NCBI RefSeq assembly: GCF_012641275.1
Contig: NZ_JABAIA010000002.1
Span: 1,054,001 to 1,118,000, forward strand
Source of the DNA: Chitinophaga varians
Lineage (GTDB): Bacteria; Bacteroidota; Bacteroidia; Chitinophagales; Chitinophagaceae
Direction of reading: 5' to 3'
DNA length: 64,000 bases
Part shown: positions 1-7,747 of the stretch, piece by piece
Numbering within the stretch: position 1 is the stretch's first letter
Layout of the letters: each line of letters starts with the position of its first letter
Translations under genes and position numbers: made by a program
Notes under the pieces: model-generated
Told to the model about the DNA's origin: nothing
Database searches by the model: none
The model's input: the letters and a program-made list of their open reading frames with translations, nothing else

Positions 1-518
1 ACGCCTACATACAATGGCTGGGCGAAGATGTGCCGAAAGGCACCAGGCCACCAGGCACCAGCATCATGAAGCTGCCCTATCTCGACAGAAGCGCCAACCC
101 TTCCGCCGGCATGCTGGTGTACAAAGAGAAATGCAGCAGTTGTCATGGTAAAGAAGGCGAAGGACAGCCCAGCCCGGTTGGTCCGGGGTATAGCTATCCG
201 CCTTTATGGGGACCGCATAGTTATAACGACGGTGCAGGACTTTACCGCTTAAGTAATTTCGCGGGCTTCGTGTATAACAATATGCCGCTGGGCACCAATT
301 ACCACAACCCGCTGCTTTCAGAAGAAGAAGCATGGGACGTGGCGGCGTTTGTCAACAGCCGGCCCCGGCCACATCTTAACCAGGACAACGACTGGAAAGT
401 AGTGGCGAAGAAGCCCGTGGATTTTCCTTTCAAACCTTACACCGACACTTTTTCGGAGGAGCAACATAAATTTGGTCCTTACCAACCGATAAAGGAAGCA
501 CAACAACGCACAAAATAA
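1..518 (+). CDS. TsdA-like c-type cytochrome, 3' part only
   Basis: The reading frame is open from the left edge, so the gene starts outside the window; the first in-frame GTG at 30 is not its start. The visible part is a class I cytochrome c domain with heme motif CSSCH at 132-146. It is followed by PPLWG, a GAG segment, NMPLG (a likely distal Met ligand) and EAWDVAAFVNSRPRP, the usual end of TsdA/SoxAX-like diheme cytochromes. TsdA oxidises thiosulfate to tetrathionate in the periplasm. The preceding GTRPPGTSIMKLPYL stretch looks like the end of the first heme domain, with its own Met. A DsrE-like gene follows 10 nt downstream, which favours a sulfur role. It could also be a generic diheme electron carrier. 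Confidence 0.8.
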   Translation, partial: AYIQWLGEDVPKGTRPPGTSIMKLPYLDRSANPSAGMLVYKEKCSSCHGKEGEGQPSPVGPGYSYPPLWGPHSYNDGAGLYRLSNFAGFVYNNMPLGTNYHNPLLSEEEAWDVAAFVNSRPRPHLNQDNDWKVVAKKPVDFPFKPYTDTFSEEQHKFGPYQPIKEAQQRTK

Positions 519-528
519 AAACCCAGAT

Positions 529-990
529 ATGAAGAAATTCCTTGTAGTTCCACTGATGTTGATGATGTATACCGGTTACGCACAAACGACCGACGCACAG
601 CTGCGCAAAAACCGCGAATACACCGGCGCCGTGGCCAAACAGAAGCAGTACCACGCCATCTATCAGCTGGACAAGAACGATCCTAAAGTAATCCAGAAAG
701 CCATCCGCAATATCAATAACGCCTTGAATGACCCGCGTCTCAAAGGCAAGCTGCAAATAGAACTGGTGGCCTTCTCTGCCGGTACTGACGCCTATCTCAA
801 AGGCAGCGAGTATGAAGAGGCGCTGAAAGCTTTGGTAGGCCGCGGCGTAATTGTGGCACAATGCCAGAATACCCTCGAGGAAAGAAAAATTCCGAAAGAA
901 CAGCTGTATGACTTCATCGCGCTGGTGCCCAGTGGTAATGGAGAATTGATCATCCGTCAGGCCGAAGGCTGGTCTGTCGTTAAACCATAA
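529..990 (+). CDS. Periplasmic DsrE/DsrF-like protein
   Basis: This is a 153-residue protein with a signal peptide (residues 1-18, ending in GYAQ) and one DsrE/DsrF-like domain. The single Cys, C112 in IVAQCQNT, lies where DsrE-family proteins keep their sulfur-carrying Cys. Family members bind or relay reduced sulfur, and exported versions are common in Bacteroidota next to cytochromes and Sox-like genes. It sits 10 nt after the cytochrome and 5 nt before a solute-binding protein, so the three form one operon. Whether it carries persulfide is inferred from the single Cys only. Confidence 0.72.
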   Translation: MKKFLVVPLMLMMYTGYAQTTDAQLRKNREYTGAVAKQKQYHAIYQLDKNDPKVIQKAIRNINNALNDPRLKGKLQIELVAFSAGTDAYLKGSEYEEALKALVGRGVIVAQCQNTLEERKIPKEQLYDFIALVPSGNGELIIRQAEGWSVVKP

Positions 991-995
991 CGTTG

Positions 996-1916
996 ATGAA
1001 AAGATTGTTTTTTCCCGTCCTGCTGCTGGCAGGACTGACACATAGCGCCTATGCGCAAGACCACCGCTTCGATCCGCCATGGAATAAGCCGCCGGAGAGC
1101 AAGGTAATGTTTACCGTGCCCGGCGTGGACAATGTGCCCGATCTGTATGGTGATATCAACGACCCGCAGCTGGTGGTGTTCTTTGCCGGCAACCAGTTTA
1201 TGTGCATCGATGAACTGCTGGCGGCATTCAAACAACAGTACCCCGCTTATCAGCGCGTGTTTGCAGAAACGCTGCCACCGGGCATCCTGGCGCAGCAGAT
1301 AGAAGGTGGCTCATTGACGCTGGGCAATATGCGGATAACACTGAAGCCTGATGTGTACACCGCCGGTAAAACACGTATCAACGCCATGACAGAACACTTC
1401 AGCCGGACGGAAGTATACGCCTATAACAAACTGGCGCTGATGGTGCCCAAAGGTAATCCGGCGAAAGTGAACAGTCTGGCCGACCTCGCAAAGCCCGGTG
1501 TGCGGGTGGCCATGCCCAATCCCGCCTGGGAAGGCATCGGCAAAAGGATAGAAGAGGCTTATGTGAAAGCGGGCGGTGAACAGCTGAAGCACCAGATCAT
1601 GGACGTTAAAGTAAAGGACAGCACCACTTTCCTGACGCAGATCCACCACAGGCAGTCACCCATGCGGATACTCTATCACCAGAGCGACGCTGCGCCGGTA
1701 TGGTATTCTGAAGCCTGGTACCAGCAGATGATCGGACATCCGGTGTCGCTGGTAACTATTCCGGACAAACACAATATAACGGCCACGTATATGGCCGGAC
1801 AGCTGAAAAATGCGCCACACCAGCAGGCTGCGGCTGATTTCATGGATTTCCTGGTCAGCGATAAAGCGAAGGCTATTTATCGTAAGTATGGTTTTAGTGT
1901 GGAACAGCCTGGCTGA
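996..1916 (+). CDS. ModA-like extracellular solute-binding protein
   Basis: This is a 306-residue protein with a signal peptide ending at AYAQ. The body is a type 2 periplasmic-binding fold: KLALMVPKGNPAKVNSLADL and GVRVAMPNPAWEGIG resemble the anion-binding lobes of ModA-like proteins, and the C-terminus has the usual FLVSDKAKAIYRKYGF ending. I chose the ATG at 996 over a TTG at 993 because it gives a normal signal peptide start. No ABC permease or ATPase is near, so it may deliver an oxyanion to the cytochrome/DsrE system or work as an orphan binding protein. The ligand is unknown. Confidence 0.7.
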   Translation: MKRLFFPVLLLAGLTHSAYAQDHRFDPPWNKPPESKVMFTVPGVDNVPDLYGDINDPQLVVFFAGNQFMCIDELLAAFKQQYPAYQRVFAETLPPGILAQQIEGGSLTLGNMRITLKPDVYTAGKTRINAMTEHFSRTEVYAYNKLALMVPKGNPAKVNSLADLAKPGVRVAMPNPAWEGIGKRIEEAYVKAGGEQLKHQIMDVKVKDSTTFLTQIHHRQSPMRILYHQSDAAPVWYSEAWYQQMIGHPVSLVTIPDKHNITATYMAGQLKNAPHQQAAADFMDFLVSDKAKAIYRKYGFSVEQPG

Positions 1917-1923
1917 TGTACTA

Positions 1924-1966
1924 TATAAAAACAAAAGGTGGCCACGTGCCACCTTTTGTTTTTATA
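1924..1966. terminator. Bidirectional terminator between convergent genes
   Basis: A perfect 19-bp inverted repeat (1924-1942 and 1948-1966) with a 5-nt loop. Its arms end in A-rich and T-rich tracts, so it can stop transcripts from both the cytochrome operon (+) and the methyltransferase (-). Confidence 0.92.
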
Positions 1967-2019
1967 TGCAGGCCGTATGAAAAATGAGATCTTGTTGGTC
2001 ATCTGGCCATAATGATAGA

Positions 2020-2778
2020 TTAAGACAGCTTTCCCTGGTACATCCGGGTGGTATAATGAATCGTGATATGCCCTTCTTCCTGGAACTGGCCGAACAGCTG
2101 TTTAAGATCAGCCACCAGTGCCGGATATCGTTCATCCTCCCGGGATGGCATATACGAAGATGACAGCAGCCTGCCTTCCAGTCCCTCGTAATCGAACACC
2201 TGTTTGTTGGCGAACTCCGTGAGTGTTACGGCGGAAGGGTGGAAGAACTTTTCTATCACGGCAATATCTATATTCCGGTGATTGAGTTCTTTATATTGTT
2301 TGCCATGGCGCTCTATCAGTTGCTCATAGGCCTTTTCAAAAGGGGAGCCGGTCATTCTTTCATTCCAGACGAGGAGCACATGGCCATTCTTTTTCAGGAT
2401 GCGCCGGAACTCTGTGCGGGCAGCTTCCTGGTTGAACCAGTGGAATGCCTGTCCGGCGATGATCACATCGATGCAGTGCTTTTCAAGGGTAGTATGTTCC
2501 GCAGTGCCGTCTATAGCATTAAATTGCGGGTAGTCTTTCAGCAGTTCCTCACTTTTCTCTCTCATCTCTTTGTTGGGCTCCACGCCCAGTACCGTATATC
2601 CTTTTTGCAGAAACAGCTGTGAAGATATACCGGTGCCGGAGCCGATGTCGGCCAGCAGCATACCGGGCTGCAGTACCGCTTGTTGCTCCAGGTAGGTGAT
2701 CATCTCTTCCGGATAGTGTGGCCTGTATTTTACATAGTCTTCCACACGGTTACTAAAGCGACTGGTATTGTTTTGCAT
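2020..2778 (-). CDS. Class I SAM-dependent methyltransferase
   Basis: This 252-residue cytosolic protein has methyltransferase motif I, LLADIGSGTG (residues 41-50), then VLGVEPNKEM, in which the acidic residue binds the ribose of S-adenosylmethionine, and GQAFHWFN in the motif IV region. The length and the N-terminus RVEDYVKYRPHYP match small methyltransferases of the UbiE/Methyltransf_11 type. The substrate cannot be told from sequence. It lies 61 nt downstream of the imine-reductase-type gene on the same strand and may be co-transcribed with it. Confidence 0.85.
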   Translation of the reverse strand: MQNNTSRFSNRVEDYVKYRPHYPEEMITYLEQQAVLQPGMLLADIGSGTGISSQLFLQKGYTVLGVEPNKEMREKSEELLKDYPQFNAIDGTAEHTTLEKHCIDVIIAGQAFHWFNQEAARTEFRRILKKNGHVLLVWNERMTGSPFEKAYEQLIERHGKQYKELNHRNIDIAVIEKFFHPSAVTLTEFANKQVFDYEGLEGRLLSSSYMPSREDERYPALVADLKQLFGQFQEEGHITIHYTTRMYQGKLS

Positions 2779-2839
2779 ACTTACAATATTAACAATATTT
2801 CACCGCTTTGGGAAACGTGTGGAAGAAGATGTGACGTAC

Positions 2840-3715
2840 CTAGTAGGTTTTGTAGGCCGCTGCCACGTGTTCACTGCCATAACCTGCGTCTACGCCGCGT
2901 TGGAAGATACCTTTAATAAAGGTGGGCACTTCCGTGGATATATTGGCTTCTTTGGCATGTTGGATAAACATGTCCATCGAGCCTGCGCAGAGGCCCAGCG
3001 AGCTGTGGTTTACCTTGTAGTTTCCTGATGCGATGATATCACCCTGCTGTTTGAGCATTTCACCTAACGCCGGCGCCAGTTGCGCGATCATATTGCCCAA
3101 TGCGGCAGCTGTCAGTCCTTCTGACTCGAAAAGTTTGATGCCATGGAAAAATCCGCTCATGGCGCCAAAGAGAACGGCGAGGAAGCCCATGTCCCATGCA
3201 GAGGCGGCGCCGGGGTCGGTGCCCATATACTGCATTGCGCCCGCGACGGATTTTAATGTGGCTTCACTTTGCGTATAGGCGTCGTGGTTACCGGACATAA
3301 AAAACACGGTGTCAGGCCGGCCTATCTGGTCCGGTACAGCCATAATGGCGCCGTCAACGTAAGTGATGCCTTCCTGCGTGGCCCAGGCGTCAAGCTCGCG
3401 CGCTTCCTGCGGCGTGCCGGAAGAGAGCTGCACAAACAGTTTTCCTTTCAGTGCGGCGGTTGCCCCTGGCGTGTCCAGCAGCGTACGGCTGATGGGATAG
3501 TTAGTCACGCAGAAGATAACCACCTCACTGGCGGCAATGGCTGCTGTGACACTATCTGCTACGAGGGCACCGGCTTCCTGCAGTGGTGCTGCTTTGGCGG
3601 TACTGCGGTTCCAGACGGTCACGGTATGTCCCTGCTGAAGAAAGGAGCGTACCAATGCCGCGCCCATATCTCCCAATCCTATTACACTGACTTTTTTCTT
3701 TGTTGCTGTTGTCAT
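2840..3715 (-). CDS. Imine reductase-type NADPH oxidoreductase
   Basis: A 291-residue protein of the beta-hydroxyacid dehydrogenase superfamily. The N-terminal Rossmann motif is GLGDMG, and VWNRSTAK follows; together they fit the published imine reductase (IRED) cofactor signature GLGxMG...G...WNR[TS]xx[KR], where Asn-Arg-Ser points to NADPH. SSGTPQEARELDAWA and DGAIMAVPDQIG are also hallmark IRED segments, absent from ordinary 3-hydroxyisobutyrate dehydrogenases. GTDPGAASAWD carries an Asp at the position usually Asp or Tyr in IREDs. IREDs reduce cyclic imines; natural substrates are mostly unknown. The alternative is a general 6-phosphogluconate dehydrogenase-like enzyme. Confidence 0.82.
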   Translation of the reverse strand: MTTATKKKVSVIGLGDMGAALVRSFLQQGHTVTVWNRSTAKAAPLQEAGALVADSVTAAIAASEVVIFCVTNYPISRTLLDTPGATAALKGKLFVQLSSGTPQEARELDAWATQEGITYVDGAIMAVPDQIGRPDTVFFMSGNHDAYTQSEATLKSVAGAMQYMGTDPGAASAWDMGFLAVLFGAMSGFFHGIKLFESEGLTAAALGNMIAQLAPALGEMLKQQGDIIASGNYKVNHSSLGLCAGSMDMFIQHAKEANISTEVPTFIKGIFQRGVDAGYGSEHVAAAYKTY

Positions 3716-3874
3716 CGCTATATAGTTTTTATCGTTGATGACACAAATGTCAAATGAATCACAATGCCGGACAATAAGGGCAAAAATCTTCAGATACGGA
3801 CATTTTTTTCCGGGTACCTTTTATCTGCTGTTCGCAATGCGGAAAAAATACGGGCCGTAATTTTTCCTGATATC

Positions 3875-3907
3875 GAAAATGATTTCATTTTTCGTGAGAT
3901 ACTTTTG
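3875..3907 (+). promoter_or_regulatory. Fur-like dyad and -7 box upstream of the xus-like operon
   Basis: The dyad AAAATGA-tt-TCATTTT (3876-3891) resembles an AT-rich Fur box. TACTTTTG at 3900-3907 fits the Bacteroidota -7 consensus TAnnTTTG. The dyad ends 8 nt before the -7 box, where a repressor would block transcription. No convincing -33 TTTG is visible. The role is inferred from sequence and from the siderophore-type operon downstream. The rest of 3716-4100 holds only the repeat at 3998-4063 and the leader. Confidence 0.45.
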
Positions 3908-3997
3908 CATCCGGTCGATTACCTATAACACATTGTACATTCTTTTCCGGAAATGTAGCTCCGGACACTGACCTGACAATCATGTATCGTTAAGAAA

Positions 3998-4063
3998 GGC
4001 GGGAATCCCTGCCCGGTATTGTATTGTTAAAACTGGCGGGAATTCCCGCCCGGCATCGTATTG
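3998..4063. repeat. Two-copy palindromic repeat in the leader of the xusA-like gene
   Basis: There are two imperfect direct copies of about 29 nt, period 37 (3998-4026 and 4035-4063). Each starts with a dyad (GGCGGGAATCCCTGCC, then the perfect 16-bp palindrome GGCGGGAATTCCCGCC) and ends with CGG-AT-GTATTG-like sequence. The copies lie between the predicted promoter and the start codon, so they could form two stem-loops in the 5' leader. Confidence 0.7.
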
Positions 4064-4100
4064 CCTGTACCCAACGAAACGAACTAACAACATATAAACA

Positions 4101-6470
4101 ATGCACATCAAAAAGATTCTACTGACGGGCTTTTTAAGTATTTTATCCCTATCCCTGTACGCACAGAGCAGCATCAGCGGAAAGCTGAAAGACGCCTCCG
4201 GCGCGGCTGTGCCGGGCGTGTCCATCAAAGTGCAGCATGGCACCGCCTATGCTGTTTCCAACATAGAAGGCTATTATCATATTAAAAACATCCATCCGGG
4301 CAAACATACGCTGTTGATATCTGCCGTAGGTTTTAAAAGCCAAAAGAAAGAACTGACGCTGAAAGAAGGTGAACAATTGCAGTTGAACATCGATTTGGAA
4401 AATGCTATCAGTGAGATCAACGCCGTATCGGTGATTGGCCGCTCTGCCAGCCAGGAGGTGAACAGGCAGGCGTTCAATGTAACGGCCATCGATGCAAAAA
4501 AACTCTATAACTCCACGCTGGACCTGTCACACGCGCTGGACCGTGTTTCCGGCGTAAGAGTACGCGAAACCGGCGGCCTTGGCTCCCGCATGAACTTTTC
4601 CCTGAACGGCTTTACCGGCCGGCAGGTGAAGTTTTTCCTGGATGGCGTGCCAATGGATAACTTTGGTTCCTCTTTCCAGCTGAACAATATCCCGATCAAC
4701 CTGGCGGAAAGAGTGGAAGTATATAAAGGCGTAGTACCTATCTGGCTGGGCGCTGACGCATTGGGCGGCGCTATCAATATCGTGACCAACACCAACCGAA
4801 ACACCTATGTGGACGTTTCTTATTCCTTCGGATCCTTTAACACACACCGCTCCACGCTCAATGCCGGCTACACCGCCAAAAGTGGCTTCACCGTACAGCT
4901 CAACGCTTTCCAGAACTATTCCGATAATAATTATAAGGTATGGGTCAATGTAGCGGATATCAATACCGGCGATTATTACCCTAAACAACATATCAGGCGT
5001 TTCCATGATACTTATCATAACGAAACCGTGATCGCCAACGTAGGAGTAGTGGGCAAAAAGTGGGCTGACAAACTATTGGTGGGCATCACCCTGGGAAAAA
5101 ACTACTCAGAGATACAGACAGGCGCCCGTATGGTCAGCGTGTTCGGAGACTGGCACCGTAGAGGCGACATCGTTATGCCAAGCATTAAGTACCAGGTGAA
5201 AGACATGTTCATCAAAGGCCTCAACTTCAGCCTTACCGGCAACTACAACCTGGGATACGAACAGAACATCGACACCATGTACCGCCGTTACAACTGGTTT
5301 CAGCAGTACAAACAGTACAACGGTAAAGGCAGCGAACGGGAACGGTCTATGTACAAATTCCGTAACAATAACGGACTGGCCACTGCCAATCTCAGCTACC
5401 AGCTTAGCCAGCGCCATTCCTTCATCCTGAACAACGTGTTCAGTACGTTTAGCCGTTCCGGTAAGGACGAACTGTTTCCCAATGATGAAAAATATGACCA
5501 GCCAAAGAAAGTACGCAAGAATATAATTGGCCTGGGCTATAAGTTCGACTACAGCGAAAAATGGAATACTTCTGTTTTTGTAAAGAACTATGCCCAACGC
5601 AACAGCTATTCCCAAAGCTACAATCCGTCCGGTAACTGGGGCGATGTGGCTTACAGCAACCAGGAAAGCAGCTTTAATAAAGTAGGCTATGGCGTGGCGT
5701 CTACCTACTTTATCAAACCCACCCTACAGGTAAAGGGTTCCTATGAAAAAAGCTACCGCCTTCCTGAAACAGAAGAATTATTTGGTGACCTGATCAACCT
5801 GGAAGGTAATGTGAACCTGAAGCCGGAGAGCAGTAACAACTACAACCTGGGCATCAGTTACCAGATGAATATACAGAAAGATCACCGGCTGAGTTTCGAT
5901 GGCAACCTGCTGTACCGCGATGCCAAAGACTTTATCCGGCCTATGCTGAACCCCAACCAAACCAAACAAACCAATGGTAACCTGGCGGACGTGACCAACC
6001 TGGGCGTGGACGGTGAGGTACGTTACTCTTACAAACAACTGTTCACCGCAGGCGTGAACATGACCTACCAGAACCTGCGTAACAATACGCGTTTTGAAGA
6101 CGGCCGGAAAGAACAAAGTCCGTTGTACCGGGACCGTATTCCCAATATGCCTTACCTCTTTGGCAATGCGGACGCGTCCCTCTTTTTCCATAATGTGCTG
6201 AAGAAAGGCAATACGCTGACACTGGGCTACAATTTCCTGTATGTACATGCATATTACCTGTCATGGCCCAGCCAGGGCGATGAGAAGCTGGAAATTCCCC
6301 GTCAGTTCTGCCAGGATGTGAACCTGGTGTACAGCCTTGCCAATGGCAGGTACAATATCGCGGTGGAGTGCAAGAACCTGGCTGATAACCGGTTGTATGA
6401 CAACTTCACATTGCAGAAACCAGGACGGGCATTCTACGCCAAGGTGAGATACTTTTTCAATAAAAATTAA
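4101..6470 (+). CDS. xusA: TonB-dependent xenosiderophore receptor, XusA-like
   Basis: A 789-residue outer-membrane receptor with a signal peptide ending at LYAQ. A carboxypeptidase-regulatory-like beta-sandwich spans about 22-100 (SISGKLKDASGAAVPGVSI), the plug about 125-230 (FLDGVPMDNFG, VEVYKGVVPIWLGADALGGAINI), and a 22-strand-type barrel the rest, ending in VRYFFNKN with a terminal aromatic pattern. There is no STN domain, so it is not a sigma-signalling type. A DUF4374 lipoprotein and a PepSY protein follow 26 nt and then 9 nt later, the same order as xusA-xusB-xusC of Bacteroides thetaiotaomicron, which imports siderophores made by other bacteria. The assignment rests on the gene set and order; the cargo is inferred. 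Confidence 0.8.
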   Translation: MHIKKILLTGFLSILSLSLYAQSSISGKLKDASGAAVPGVSIKVQHGTAYAVSNIEGYYHIKNIHPGKHTLLISAVGFKSQKKELTLKEGEQLQLNIDLENAISEINAVSVIGRSASQEVNRQAFNVTAIDAKKLYNSTLDLSHALDRVSGVRVRETGGLGSRMNFSLNGFTGRQVKFFLDGVPMDNFGSSFQLNNIPINLAERVEVYKGVVPIWLGADALGGAINIVTNTNRNTYVDVSYSFGSFNTHRSTLNAGYTAKSGFTVQLNAFQNYSDNNYKVWVNVADINTGDYYPKQHIRRFHDTYHNETVIANVGVVGKKWADKLLVGITLGKNYSEIQTGARMVSVFGDWHRRGDIVMPSIKYQVKDMFIKGLNFSLTGNYNLGYEQNIDTMYRRYNWFQQYKQYNGKGSERERSMYKFRNNNGLATANLSYQLSQRHSFILNNVFSTFSRSGKDELFPNDEKYDQPKKVRKNIIGLGYKFDYSEKWNTSVFVKNYAQRNSYSQSYNPSGNWGDVAYSNQESSFNKVGYGVASTYFIKPTLQVKGSYEKSYRLPETEELFGDLINLEGNVNLKPESSNNYNLGISYQMNIQKDHRLSFDGNLLYRDAKDFIRPMLNPNQTKQTNGNLADVTNLGVDGEVRYSYKQLFTAGVNMTYQNLRNNTRFEDGRKEQSPLYRDRIPNMPYLFGNADASLFFHNVLKKGNTLTLGYNFLYVHAYYLSWPSQGDEKLEIPRQFCQDVNLVYSLANGRYNIAVECKNLADNRLYDNFTLQKPGRAFYAKVRYFFNKN

Positions 6471-6496
6471 TAAGGACAGCGGTTAAATAAACAGTC

Positions 6497-7738
6497 ATGA
6501 AGAAAATCAGCAAATATTTGTTTCTGGCGGCAGGCATTGTATTTTCCATGTCCGCCTGTGATAAGGACGATACCCTGAGTACAGAGGATTTCAAAGAATA
6601 TGAGCCGCAGGGCAAAACCAAATATATCATAACGGCCACGCCTGTAGGTACCACCGGTATCGCTGACTACCTGCTGACAGCAGAAGACGTAAGCGGCGGT
6701 TCTATTTCCACCAGTGGCAATGGTAAAGAACAGGATGGTTCCTACCGTTATTATCTCACCCATAAGGGACGTTTCTTCAGCCTGTTATATGGGCAGGGCA
6801 ATCCCGGCGATGTGACCACCTATCGCCTCACACAGGAAGGTAAACTGGTGATGACCCGCTTTTTCCAGGCTGAAACCGTGCAGGTGCTGGCCAAAGTGCA
6901 GGACGAGTTGTTGCTGATGAAGGTGCCCCGTTCCGGTAATGAGAATGCTTCCTTTTACCGCATTGACGCGTTGAAGTCAAGGGTGAACGGGGAGAAGCAG
7001 GTGAACATTGTGCAACTGGCGGCCAATGGCGAACGCGCGCATTTCACATGGGCCACGCAGGTAGGCAATAAAGTGTTTGCGCCCTATATGAGCATCAAAG
7101 GTTGCTGCGGTGATGCCTTCGGCACTGCTTATCCCGACAGCAGCTGGATCGCCGTATTCTCTTATCCTGACCTCAACCTGGAAAAAGTAATCCGCGACAA
7201 CCGCACCAGCTTTATCGGCAATTACTTTAACAATGGACTGGCGGTCACCGAAAAAGGCGATGTGTATGGTTATTCACCGGCATCTGCGAAGAACGGATCA
7301 AAATATACTTCTACAAAACCATCCGCTATTGTGCGCGTGTTGAACGGTACTACAGAGTTTGACCAGTCCTATTTCTTTAATGTGCGGGAGAAGTCCGGAG
7401 GGTATAACATCTCTGCCCAGATGTACCTGGCCAACAATAAAATGCTGCTGATGATGTACGATAAACCCGGCGCCTTCAGTGGTAACCTGAAACTGGCCGT
7501 GGTGGACCTGGTCAGCCAAACCTTTGAGTGGGCGAAAGGTGCGCCGGAAAGTGTTATCAGTACTTCTGCTCCTTATAACAACAATACTTTGTCTGACGAC
7601 GGGAAGACTGCTTTCATCGGACTGAACACGCCCTCCGGTAACCAGATATATAAGATAGACATAGCATCAGGCATGTTAACACCGGGAATGAAAGTCGAAG
7701 GTGGTACTATCACAGCGATCACTAAAATGATCTATTAA
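6497..7738 (+). CDS. xusB: DUF4374 siderophore-binding lipoprotein, XusB-like
   Basis: A 413-residue lipoprotein with signal peptide MKKISKYLFLAAGIVFSMSAC, lipidated at C21. The DKDD that follows is the acidic export signal that sends Bacteroidota lipoproteins to the cell surface. The rest reads as a DUF4374 beta-propeller with repeated strand-turn units, for example FFSLLYGQGNPGDVTTYRL and KVFAPYMSIKGCCGDAFGTAYPDS. XusB of Bacteroides binds ferric enterobactin or salmochelin at the surface and hands it to XusA. A Cys pair in GCCGDAF is seen here and could form a disulfide. It lies between the receptor and the PepSY protein. Confidence 0.85.
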   Translation: MKKISKYLFLAAGIVFSMSACDKDDTLSTEDFKEYEPQGKTKYIITATPVGTTGIADYLLTAEDVSGGSISTSGNGKEQDGSYRYYLTHKGRFFSLLYGQGNPGDVTTYRLTQEGKLVMTRFFQAETVQVLAKVQDELLLMKVPRSGNENASFYRIDALKSRVNGEKQVNIVQLAANGERAHFTWATQVGNKVFAPYMSIKGCCGDAFGTAYPDSSWIAVFSYPDLNLEKVIRDNRTSFIGNYFNNGLAVTEKGDVYGYSPASAKNGSKYTSTKPSAIVRVLNGTTEFDQSYFFNVREKSGGYNISAQMYLANNKMLLMMYDKPGAFSGNLKLAVVDLVSQTFEWAKGAPESVISTSAPYNNNTLSDDGKTAFIGLNTPSGNQIYKIDIASGMLTPGMKVEGGTITAITKMIY

Positions 7739-7747
7739 TCCGCCGTT

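Noticed and set aside
30..518. GTG at 30 as the start of a complete small cytochrome
   Set aside because: The frame stays open to the left edge, with cytochrome-like sequence before the GTG, and there is no signal peptide.
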